From positions 124,001 to 188,000 of the forward strand of contig CAZYVI010000004.1 in assembly GCA_964651245.1 (NCBI GenBank): 64,000 bases of DNA, written 5' to 3'. The DNA comes from Avedoeria sp964651245. GTDB lineage: Bacteria > Chloroflexota > Anaerolineae > Epilineales > Epilineaceae. Within the stretch, counting starts at the first letter, position 1, and each line of letters opens with the position of its first letter. Made by a program: the position numbers and the translations under genes. Under the pieces are notes generated by a model. It had not been told where the DNA came from. It saw nothing but the letters and a program-made list of their open reading frames with translations, and ran no database searches. Below, one piece after another: positions 18,148 through 25,318 of this stretch.

Positions 18148-18330
18148 CGGTCCGGTTGCCGGCCGCGGCGCGAACGAACGCCGCGGCGGGCTGCGCCACG
18201 GCGGCGCGGCATGGCGGGGCGCGCTGCAGCGGACGCTGCTATCGTTGCCGCGCGGCCGGGCCGGGCGCGCACCGCCGGCGGTGCGATCGGCGCGACCGCG
18301 ACCGCAGGTGCGACTGACCGGAGGCGAGAC

Positions 18331-19467
18331 ATGGTCGATCCGATCCGGCCCGACCGACCAACGATGACGATCGCGACCCGCCGCGGGCTGCAACTCGGTC
18401 TGGCGGCCGGCGCGGTCGTGGCGGCGGCGCTCGCGGCGGCGCTGGCCGGCGCTCCGCGCGGCGCGGCCGCGCCGCGGGCCGACGAAGGGCGGTCGTTCGC
18501 CCGGCTGCCGTGGGCCGGGCGCGGCGCCGCGGGGCCATATCGCTCGCTGCCGACGGCCGCGGTGTCGCCGACGACCGGCCCCAGCGCCACGGCCGGTCCG
18601 CCGACGGCCACGCCGACGCCGACGCCCGACTCGCGCCGCGTCGACGCGCCGACCGCCGCCGGCGAGATCGTCCTCCAGATCGGGCGGACCGACGCCGAGG
18701 ACCAGGGGATCGCGTGGGACGAGATGAGCGGCACGCCGTACCTGACCGTCTACGGCGACGGCCACGTCATCGCCTTCCGCCGGCTGTTCAGCTACGACCA
18801 GACCCTCTACGAGACGCGCGTCGACACCGCGACCGTCCAGGCCTGGCTGGTGCCGCTCGTCCACGACATCGGCGTCGGAACGCTGCCCGCGCGCACGAAC
18901 CACCCGGTCGAGTCGCGCTTCGCCGCCCACCTCTACGTCCGCCACGGCCCCGCGGCGGGCGACTGGACGCGGGTCTCGGTCGGCGGCCTCATGTACTGGC
19001 TCGAGGGCGAGCTGCCCGACCTCCCCGACGCGGCGCGAATCCGGCGGCTGGCGGCGTTCGTCGCCGGCCTCGAGCCGTTCACGCGCGCCCTCGACGCGCC
19101 GTACGCGCCGACGGAGTACACGATCATCAGCCACGAGATGGCCGGCACCGTGGCGCCGAATTGGCCGCTGCGGCTCAACGTCAAGAAGATCTCCGACGCA
19201 GCGCCGATCCGCACCGGCGAGGGCTACATCCACGGCCCGCCCGGCCACCTGGTGGCCAACGCCGCCACCGCCCAACCCGTCCGCGACCTCACCGTGCGCG
19301 ACGCCCGCGAGCGCTTCCCGGCCCACGCCTTCGTCGCCACCTACCGCACCGCCGGCAGCCCCAACCTCTTCGCCGTCGGCGCCCGCCCCGAGGTGCCCGG
19401 CGGTTCGCGCTGGCTACCCGAGCGGACCTACGACCGCTGGTACCGCAAGGACGACATCACCCCGTAG
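18331..19467 (+). CDS. Secreted or membrane-anchored protein of unknown function
   Basis: A 378-residue protein not recognised. ATG 18331 follows GGAGGCGAGAC. One hydrophobic stretch (about residues 18-40) suggests a signal peptide or anchor; a Pro/Thr linker (about 80-98) then leads to a folded domain (about 105-378), rich in aromatic residues and with no Cys seen in it. The linker style is common in Chloroflexota exported proteins. The last codons, ACC-CCG-TAG, lie inside a palindromic repeat that also ends the PIN-TRAM gene near 62 kb, so this C-terminus may have been set by repeat insertion. It is 183 bases downstream of the decarboxylase and is probably transcribed separately. Confidence 0.7.
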   Translation: MVDPIRPDRPTMTIATRRGLQLGLAAGAVVAAALAAALAGAPRGAAAPRADEGRSFARLPWAGRGAAGPYRSLPTAAVSPTTGPSATAGPPTATPTPTPDSRRVDAPTAAGEIVLQIGRTDAEDQGIAWDEMSGTPYLTVYGDGHVIAFRRLFSYDQTLYETRVDTATVQAWLVPLVHDIGVGTLPARTNHPVESRFAAHLYVRHGPAAGDWTRVSVGGLMYWLEGELPDLPDAARIRRLAAFVAGLEPFTRALDAPYAPTEYTIISHEMAGTVAPNWPLRLNVKKISDAAPIRTGEGYIHGPPGHLVANAATAQPVRDLTVRDARERFPAHAFVATYRTAGSPNLFAVGARPEVPGGSRWLPERTYDRWYRKDDITP

Positions 19468-19493
19468 GGGCGGACCCCCGCGTCCGCCCCTAC
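19458..19493. repeat. Palindromic repeat containing the stop codon
   Basis: Arms GTAGGGGCGGAC (19464-19475) and GTCCGCCCCTAC (19482-19493) are perfect complements around a 6-base loop; the TAG stop (19465-19467) is part of the left arm. A 22-base piece recurs inverted at 19731-19752, and near-identical copies lie at 61974-61999 and 62014-62039. Confidence 0.75.
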
Positions 19494-19500
19494 CGCGGGC

Positions 19501-19760
19501 GGACACGGGGGGTCGGCCGTGCGGCGGGTGGGCGCGGGGGGCCGGCCGGCGGGGGGCGGACGCGGGGGTCCGCACGTGCGGCGGGTGACCACGGGGGGTC
19601 GGCCGCGCGGGGGGCGGACGCGGGGGTTCGCCCCGCGGCGGGCGGACGTTGGGGGGTCGGCCGCGCGGGGGCCGGACGCGGGGGTTCGCCCCGCGGCGTG
19701 CGGACGTTGGGGGGCCGGCCGGCGGCGGGCGGACGCGGGGGTCCGCCCCTACGGCGGGGG
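19501..19760. repeat. Degenerate tandem array, about 57-58 bp period, five units
   Basis: The GGACGCGGGGGT-like start recurs at 19501, 19558, 19616, 19674 and 19731, so the period is 57-58 bases. Units are G-rich on the plus strand and include GGGGTCGGCCGCGCGGGG-like blocks. The array fills the 323-base gap between two convergent genes; no gene is present. Confidence 0.7.
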
Positions 19761-19790
19761 ACCATGGGGGGCCGCCGCCGCGCCACGCCG

Positions 19791-20846
19791 TCACCCCCCC
19801 GGCACCGCCACCGTCGCCGGGTCGACGAACGTCCCCGGGTTGTCCCAGGCCGTCGCCTCGGCCAGCGCCGGGTCCAGGATCAGGCCGTAGTCGATCCAGG
19901 CCGGCTGCGGCTTGAAGCCCAGCGCGTAGTTGATCGACAGCATCCCCCGGTTGCCGGTGTTGTTCCAGGTCTTCACCTTGCGGTACCCCTGCTGGCGCGC
20001 GTAGTCGAGCGCGCGCAGCTTGAGCGCGAGCGCGATGCCGCGCCGGCGGTGGCTCCGGACGACGCCGGTGATGCCGGTGTAGGCCACCTCGGGCTCGCCC
20101 TGGCTGCGCCAGAGGGTCGACAGGCCGACCATCTGGTCGCCGTCGAGGGCCACCATGTAACCGTCGGGCAGCAGGTTGGGGCTGCTGACGAACTTGTCGA
20201 ACCAAACCGCGAAGTCGGGGTCGGTGTGGGCGTCGGCCGACGGGATGTCGGCCGCGGCGGCGTTGGAGACATCGAACAGCCGCCGGCCCCAGCCGTCGGG
20301 GTCCTCGGCCATCACCTCGGCCAGCGTCGCCAGCCGGATGCCGCCGGCCTCGACGGCCTCGGGCTTGCCGGCGAACGGCGTCGGGTCGTAGGTGGCGACG
20401 TCGAGATGGTTCTCCCACTCGCGCATGAGCTCGGCGAAGCCGCGCGACTCGACGAACCGCCGCGACGCGGCGTAGTCTTCGCGCACCCCGACCGACAGCT
20501 TGCCGGGCGCAAACGGCTCGATCGACGCGCGCAGGTGGTCGTAGAGCCGGGCGCCGATGCCCTGGCCCTGCCACTCGCGCCGGACGTTGATGTCGATCCA
20601 GAGCTTGCGCGGGTGGAACGACCACGACGACTGCCCGGCCGATGCCGTCGCGACGACCGCGCCGTCCGGTGCGACAGCCATCCAGCGCTCCAGGTGGATC
20701 TTCGGGTCGCGGTGGGCGTCCTCGTGCTTCGCCTCGTCGACGGTCTCGACGTAGTCCGGGAACAGCCCGTTGCCGATCGCGATCCGGGCCGCGTAGTCGG
20801 CGTCGGAGTGATCGAAGGGTCGAATCGTCACGTCGTTGGGGTTCAT
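19791..20846 (-). CDS. Tandem GNAT acetyltransferase
   Basis: A 351-residue protein with two GNAT domains (about residues 5-160 and 170-335). Domain 1 has the acetyl-CoA loop region REWQGQGIGARLYDH near 93; domain 2 has VRSHRRRGIALALKL near 267 followed by NTGNRGMLSINYALGF, the typical beta6-7 region. Two-domain GNATs include mycothiol synthase and some antibiotic or amine acetyltransferases; the substrate is not evident. ATG 20846 has a perfect AGGAGG and its ATGA overlaps the stop of a 49-codon ORF. The 560 bases upstream hold a promoter, a leader peptide and two terminators, so expression is probably attenuated. Confidence 0.88.
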   Translation of the reverse strand: MNPNDVTIRPFDHSDADYAARIAIGNGLFPDYVETVDEAKHEDAHRDPKIHLERWMAVAPDGAVVATASAGQSSWSFHPRKLWIDINVRREWQGQGIGARLYDHLRASIEPFAPGKLSVGVREDYAASRRFVESRGFAELMREWENHLDVATYDPTPFAGKPEAVEAGGIRLATLAEVMAEDPDGWGRRLFDVSNAAAADIPSADAHTDPDFAVWFDKFVSSPNLLPDGYMVALDGDQMVGLSTLWRSQGEPEVAYTGITGVVRSHRRRGIALALKLRALDYARQQGYRKVKTWNNTGNRGMLSINYALGFKPQPAWIDYGLILDPALAEATAWDNPGTFVDPATVAVPGG

Positions 20847-20992
20847 GGCCCATCCTCCTGGCCGCGAGCGCGGGCCGATGCACGCCACGCCGGCGGGGTG
20901 CGGAAGGCAACCCGGCGGCGGAGCGCCTGCACGACGATGCCCGTCGTGCGCGGGGTGGTACGGTGCCGGATGCGTCGCTGCGAGCGCGCCAT
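20843..20992 (-). CDS. 49-residue very basic small protein, coupled to the GNAT gene
   Basis: ATG 20992 follows AGGAGG at 7 bases, an unusually strong signal for this genome, and the frame ends in a TGA that overlaps the GNAT ATG (ATGA). The product starts MARSQRRIRHRTTPRTTG and is rich in Arg and Ala with almost no acidic residues. It may be a real small protein or a translated leader that couples ribosomes to the GNAT start. No family recognised. Confidence 0.5.
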   Translation of the reverse strand: MARSQRRIRHRTTPRTTGIVVQALRRRVAFRTPPAWRASARARGQEDGP

Positions 20993-21135
20993 GGCAAGTC
21001 CTCCTGGTCCAAGCGAATCGTCGAATGCGCACGGATACCCAACCGTCCCTGTCCAACCGGCCGAATCCAAACCCAGCGAATCCCACCCAACCCAACGCCG
21101 GCCAACCCGGCCCACCCTGCCGTTCCTGGGCAACG

Positions 21136-21168
21136 AAAAACGCGCCGGGGTGAGACACCCACGGCGCG
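21136..21168 (-). terminator. Intrinsic terminator/attenuator 2 before the GNAT gene
   Basis: On the minus strand CGCGCCG pairs with CGGCGCG and GGGTG with CACCC around a 3-base loop, with one bulged base, followed by a run of five T residues. It lies downstream of the leader peptide and about 145 bases before the small ORF, so a read-through decision is needed for GNAT expression. Confidence 0.75.
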
Positions 21169-21220
21169 TCGCCTCTGCACGACCCCGGTTCGGGGCCTGA
21201 ACGTGCCATCCGCGACGAAC

Positions 21221-21251
21221 AAAAAAGACCGTGGGCGTCAGCCCCACGGTC
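21221..21251 (-). terminator. Intrinsic terminator/attenuator 1 before the GNAT gene
   Basis: Minus-strand stem GACCGTGGG / CCCACGGTC (perfect, 9 base pairs, 7-base loop) followed by six T residues. It begins about 30 bases after the leader stop codon, the spacing expected for ribosome-dependent attenuation. Confidence 0.85.
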
Positions 21252-21280
21252 CCGCACGGATCACACGCGGTCGCCAGGAA

Positions 21281-21319
21281 CTAACGCAGGTTGCGCTCCA
21301 ACACATCGAAACCTGTCAT
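21281..21319 (-). CDS. Putative 12-residue leader peptide MTGFDVLERNLR
   Basis: ATG 21319 is preceded by GCAGGAGGGAACCG (strong Shine-Dalgarno, about 6 bases away) and the ORF stops after 12 codons. It lies between a consensus promoter and two terminators. The codon content shows no run of a single amino acid, so amino-acid supply attenuation is less likely than sensing of a ribosome-stalling drug or of translation rate. Confidence 0.6.
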   Translation of the reverse strand: MTGFDVLERNLR

Positions 21320-21389
21320 CGGTTCCCTCCTGCGAAATCGGGTCCGGACCCCGGCGTGGCGGCGGGTCCGGCCACGGCAACGAGCGGAT

Positions 21390-21417
21390 AGTATACGAGA
21401 ATGCGGCGCGACGTCAA
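21390..21417 (-). promoter_or_regulatory. Consensus-like sigma-70 promoter of the GNAT attenuator locus
   Basis: Minus-strand TTGACG (21412-21417), a 16-base spacer and TATACT (21390-21395). The -35 box overlaps the last codons of the upstream monooxygenase fusion gene. Transcription should start near 21383 and give a leader of about 390 bases before the 49-codon ORF. Confidence 0.75.
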
Positions 21418-23864
21418 GGGGTGGGCCGCGATTCGTCGTCGGCGCCTGCCGCGCCCAGGGCCGGCAGGCTCTCCCGCGCCCGCTCGCGCGCCCGCGAGTA
21501 CGGCCGCCGCGGCGGGCCGGGGCGCACCGTGAGGTACGGTGCGGGCCACCACTGGTCGACGTGGCCGTAGCGGGCGGCGGCGTGGAGGGTGAGGTAGGGG
21601 TCGGTCAGGTGCGGCCGGGCCATGGCGCAGAGGTCGGCGCGACCGGCGGCCAGGACCGTGTTGGCGTGGTCGGCGCCCTGGATGGCGCCGACGGCCATCA
21701 CCCGGATGCCGACCTCGCGCTTGATCCGCTCGGCGAACGGCACCTGGAACATCCGCCCGTACTCCGGCAGGGCGTGCGGCGAGGTCTGGCCGGCCGAGAC
21801 GTCGATGAGGTCGCAGCCGCGGTCGGCGAAGGCGCGCGCGATGGCCACGGCGTCGTCGCCGTCGTTGCCGCCGGCGACCCAGTCGGTGGCCGAGATCCGC
21901 ACCGCCATCGGCCGATCGGCCGGCCAGGCGGCGCGGACGGCGTCGAAGACCTCGAGCGGGTAGCGCAGGCGGTTCGCCAACGGCCCGCCGAAGGCGTCGT
22001 CGCGCCGGTTGGACAGCGGCGACAGGAACGAGCTGAGCAGGTAGCCGTGGGCGCAGTGCAGCTCGAGCAGGTCGAAGCCGGCGTCGACCGCCAGGCGCGC
22101 CGCGGCCACGAAGTCGGCCGTTACGGCGTCCATGTCGGCGCGCGTCATCGGCCGCGGGACCTGGCTGTGCGGCAGGTACGGCACGGCCGAGGCGGCGACG
22201 ATCGGCCAGTTGCGCCACGGCAGCGGCTCGTCGTAGCCCTCCCAGCCCAGGCACGTCGACGCTTTCTGGCCGGCATGGGCCAGCTGTACGGCGATCGCCG
22301 CCTGGCTCTGGGCGTGGACGAAGTCGGTGATCCGCCGCCAGGCCGCCGCATGGTCGTCGCGCCAGAGGCCGCAGCAGCCGGGCGTGATCCGGGCCTCGGC
22401 GCTGATGTCGGTCATCTCGGTGATCACCAGGCCGGCGCCGCCCACCGCCCGGCTGCCGAGGTGCACCAGGTGCCAGTCGTTCGGCAGGCCGTCGTCGGAC
22501 AGGTACTGGCACATCGGCGAGACGACGACGCGGTTCACGAGCTCGAGGCCGCGCAGTCGCAGCGGCGCGAAGATCGGCGTGAGCGGCGCGCCGTCGCTGG
22601 CCGCGGGCGCGCCCTCGACGGCCGCGAACTCGGCGCGCACCCGCTCGATGAAGGCCTCGTCGCGGCGGGCGAGGTTGTCGTAGGTGATTTGCTTGGAGCG
22701 CGTCAGGAGGTCGAACGCGAAGCGCTGCGGCGGCGCGTCGATCCGCGCCGCCACGGTCTCGAACCACTGCTGGCTCGTCCGGGCCACCGTTTGCGTCCGG
22801 CCGACCTCGACCCAGCGCGCGTCCTCGTAGGCCTGGAGCGCGCCGGCCAGCCCGCCGGGCCCGTCGACGCCGACGGCGCACAGCGCGTCGACGAGGGTGA
22901 TCGCGCTCTCCATCGCCAGCTTGGTGCCGCTGCCGATCGAGAAGTGGGCGGTGTGGGCGGCGTCGCCGAGGATGACGACGTTGCCGTCGTACCAGGTGCG
23001 CAGCGCGATGGCCGGGAACGCCCGCCACGTCGAGCGGTTCGTGACCAGCGGGTGGCCGTCGAGCCAGTCGGCGAACACCGCCTGGCCGAAAGCGGCCGTG
23101 GCCGCCTCGTCGGCCCGGTCGAGGCCCGCCCGGCGCCAGGTGTCCTCGTGGCACTCGATGATGAACGTCCCCAGCTCGGCCTCGAAGGGGTAGGCGTGGG
23201 CCTGAAACAGCCCCCACTCCGTCGCGGCGAACAGGAAGGTGAAGGCGGTCATCGGCCGCGTCGTGCCCAGCCAGGCGAAGCGGCATGCGCCCCACTCCAC
23301 CGACGGCGCGAACGCCGCGCGCCGCGCCTCGCGGACCCGGCTGTTCACGCCGTCGGCGGCGATCACGAGGTCGGCGCCGGCGCGCGTCGCGTCGGCGATG
23401 AACGCCTCGACGTCGTCGACGTCGCGCTCGAACTCCAGACGCACCCCCAGCGCCCGGCAGCGCGCCTGGAGGATCTCGAGCAGCCGGCGGCGCGACAGAC
23501 CGCAGAAGCCGTGGCCGCCGCTGGTGACCACGTCGCCGCCGACGTGGATGTCGATGTCGTCCCAATAGCGGAACGCGGCCTCGATCGCGGCGTAGCTCTC
23601 GGGGTCGGCCTCGGCCAGCGTGCCGAGCGTCTCGGCCGAGAACACCACGCCGAACCCGAACGTGTCGTCGGGCCGGTTCCGCTCGACGACCGTCACGTCG
23701 TGCCGCGCGTCGATCCGCTTGAGCAAGAGCGCCGCGTACAGGCCGCCCGGCCCGCCGCCGAGCACGGCCACCTTGAGCGGCCGCAGCCGGTTGGGGCCGC
23801 CGTCCGCCGGCCAGGCGCGGTCCGAACGGCGAGCGGCGGGTGGCGGCGCGGCCGGGGCGGGCAT
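21414..23864 (-). CDS. FAD monooxygenase-Old Yellow Enzyme fusion (salicyloyl-CoA 5-hydroxylase / 2-aminobenzoyl-CoA monooxygenase-like)
   Basis: An 816-residue two-domain flavoenzyme. Residues 28-400 are a group-A FAD monooxygenase: GGGPGGLYAALLLKR Rossmann start near 37, and GDAAHTAHFSIGSGTKLAME near 322. Residues 430-790 are an FMN Old Yellow Enzyme-type reductase: SPMCQYLS, HLGSRAVGGAGLVITEMTD, ELHCAHGYLLSSFLSPLSN and the phosphate-binding VMAVGAIQ block. This exact fusion is known in salicyloyl-CoA 5-hydroxylase and 2-aminobenzoyl-CoA monooxygenase/reductase, which hydroxylate and then reduce aromatic CoA thioesters. ATG 23864 follows GGTGGAG. No CoA ligase or ring-degradation gene is nearby, so it acts with genes elsewhere. 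Confidence 0.88.
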   Translation of the reverse strand: MPAPAAPPPAARRSDRAWPADGGPNRLRPLKVAVLGGGPGGLYAALLLKRIDARHDVTVVERNRPDDTFGFGVVFSAETLGTLAEADPESYAAIEAAFRYWDDIDIHVGGDVVTSGGHGFCGLSRRRLLEILQARCRALGVRLEFERDVDDVEAFIADATRAGADLVIAADGVNSRVREARRAAFAPSVEWGACRFAWLGTTRPMTAFTFLFAATEWGLFQAHAYPFEAELGTFIIECHEDTWRRAGLDRADEAATAAFGQAVFADWLDGHPLVTNRSTWRAFPAIALRTWYDGNVVILGDAAHTAHFSIGSGTKLAMESAITLVDALCAVGVDGPGGLAGALQAYEDARWVEVGRTQTVARTSQQWFETVAARIDAPPQRFAFDLLTRSKQITYDNLARRDEAFIERVRAEFAAVEGAPAASDGAPLTPIFAPLRLRGLELVNRVVVSPMCQYLSDDGLPNDWHLVHLGSRAVGGAGLVITEMTDISAEARITPGCCGLWRDDHAAAWRRITDFVHAQSQAAIAVQLAHAGQKASTCLGWEGYDEPLPWRNWPIVAASAVPYLPHSQVPRPMTRADMDAVTADFVAAARLAVDAGFDLLELHCAHGYLLSSFLSPLSNRRDDAFGGPLANRLRYPLEVFDAVRAAWPADRPMAVRISATDWVAGGNDGDDAVAIARAFADRGCDLIDVSAGQTSPHALPEYGRMFQVPFAERIKREVGIRVMAVGAIQGADHANTVLAAGRADLCAMARPHLTDPYLTLHAAARYGHVDQWWPAPYLTVRPGPPRRPYSRARERARESLPALGAAGADDESRPTP

Positions 23865-23990
23865 GGGGCGACTCCACCGGGGCGGATCGGGCGGGTGCGT
23901 AGGATAGCCCGGCGGGCGTCGCGGGCAAGGGTCGGCGCCACATCGCCGCCGCGGCCTGGGCGACCGCGACGGCGATCGGCGCCGGCGCCC

Positions 23991-24020
23991 TGGACCGGTC
24001 GCGGCCGAGCGCGCTACAGT
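23991..24020 (+). promoter_or_regulatory. Promoter of the FHA gene, probably giving a leaderless mRNA
   Basis: TGGACC (23991-23996), 18 bases, then TACAGT (24015-24020). The ATG at 24027 lies where transcription should start, and no Shine-Dalgarno precedes it, so the transcript is probably leaderless. Confidence 0.45.
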
Positions 24021-24026
24021 GCGGGC

Positions 24027-24407
24027 ATGAATGCGCCCGCGAGCGACGCCGCGCTGCTCGAGCTGCGGTGGCACGACGACACCGGCCTGCGCCGCCTCGC
24101 CCTGGCGCCGGATCGGCCTGTCGTCCTCGGCCGCGATCCGGGCTGTGACATCGTCTTCGGCAGCCTGGCCGTCTCGCGCCGCCACGCCTCGATCGAGGCG
24201 GACGGCGGCCGCTTCGTGGTCCGACCGCTCAGCCGCACCAGCCCGACGCGCCTCAACGGCCGCGTCGTGGTCCGCGCGGCGCCCCTGGCGGCTGGCGACA
24301 CGCTGCAGCTGGCGATGGTGCAGCTCGCGGTCGTCGACGCGCCGGGCGCGGGCGCGGCGGGCGAGCGCGGCGCCCAGGGCGGCGGTCCGGCCGGCGGCGG
24401 CCGCTAG
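24027..24407 (+). CDS. FHA domain protein
   Basis: A 126-residue single-domain forkhead-associated protein that binds phosphothreonine peptides. The family signature is complete: LGRDPGCDIVF near residue 33, SRRHASIE near 51 and RLNGRVV near 75. The C-terminal 25 residues are a Gly/Ala-rich tail. Such short FHA proteins report Ser/Thr kinase signalling; no kinase is in the window. The gene is convergent with the ABC permease, and the two stop codons interlock in a CTAG (24404-24407). Confidence 0.88.
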   Translation: MNAPASDAALLELRWHDDTGLRRLALAPDRPVVLGRDPGCDIVFGSLAVSRRHASIEADGGRFVVRPLSRTSPTRLNGRVVVRAAPLAAGDTLQLAMVQLAVVDAPGAGAAGERGAQGGGPAGGGR

Positions 24408-25318
24408 AGCCCGCGCACCGTCCGCGTCCAGGCCGCCCGACCCTCGACCCAGCGCACGCCCAGCGAGAGCACCAGCGTCAGGACGAGGTAGACCGCCGCC
24501 ATCAGGCTGTACACCTGCAGCGTCCGCAGCGTGTTCGAGACGTGCTGGCTGGCGACGTAGACCAGATCGGCCACCGCCAGGACGCTGATCAGCGAGCTGT
24601 CCTTGAGCAGCGCGATGAAGTCGTTGCCCAGCGGCGGCAGCGCCAGCTGCAGCGCCTGCGGCCCGACGACAAGCCGCAGCGCCTGGCGTCGCGTCAACCC
24701 GAGGCTCTGCGCCGCCTCGGTCTGGCCGCGCCCGACCGCCTGGACGCCGGCCCGCACGATCTCGGCCACGTAGGCGCCATAGCCGAACGCCAGGCCGAGG
24801 ATGCCGCGCATCTCCATCGACAGGCAGTTCGACGGCCGCCGGCACGGCGCCACCGCCTCGGCCAGCGCCGCCTTGAGCCCGCCGAGCGCCGACCGGGCGG
24901 CCGCCGGGTCGGTCGCCGCCGGCCCTGCCCAGGCCAGCACGGCGTCGCGGACGCCGGTGACCAGCCACGGCGCCAGACCGAAGCCGAACCACAGCAGCAC
25001 GACGAGCATCGGGATGCCGCGCACGACCTCGACGTAGAGCGTCGCGACCTCGCGCACCCAGCGGCGGCGCGAGACGCGCCCGAGGCCGGCGACGACGCCG
25101 ATCGCCAACGCCAGCGCGAAGCTGACGAGGGTGACGACCACGGTGACCCGCAGGCCGCGGCGGAGCACGGCCAGCGTCAGCCGCGCCTCCGGGGTGACGG
25201 CGGCGTACGCGGCGACGGCGGCCAGGCCGGCCGCCAGCGCCACCGCCCACCACGGCGCGCGCGCAAGGCGCGCCGCGAGGCGATCGGCGGGGCGGCCGGC
25301 CGGGCCGCCGCCGGTCAC
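24404..25318 (-). CDS. Polar amino-acid ABC transporter permease (HisM/GlnP-like)
   Basis: A 304-residue inner-membrane permease. After a short N-terminus there are hydrophobic helices; LRRGLRVTVVVTLVSFALAL near residue 56 is the typical start of His/Glu/Asp permeases, and the EAA loop reads EAAQSLGLTRRQALRLVVGPQ near 213. Between helices two and three an insertion of about 45 residues carries two Cys (APCRRPSNCLS), which is not usual for the family. The GTG start at 25318 overlaps the stop of the binding protein (GTGA). No ATPase gene follows, so the pair must borrow an ATPase encoded elsewhere. Confidence 0.9.
   Translation of the reverse strand: MTGGGPAGRPADRLAARLARAPWWAVALAAGLAAVAAYAAVTPEARLTLAVLRRGLRVTVVVTLVSFALALAIGVVAGLGRVSRRRWVREVATLYVEVVRGIPMLVVLLWFGFGLAPWLVTGVRDAVLAWAGPAATDPAAARSALGGLKAALAEAVAPCRRPSNCLSMEMRGILGLAFGYGAYVAEIVRAGVQAVGRGQTEAAQSLGLTRRQALRLVVGPQALQLALPPLGNDFIALLKDSSLISVLAVADLVYVASQHVSNTLRTLQVYSLMAAVYLVLTLVLSLGVRWVEGRAAWTRTVRGL

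Noticed and set aside
19501..19760. CRISPR array
   Set aside because: Units are contiguous degenerate tandem repeats with no unique spacers, and no cas genes are in the window.
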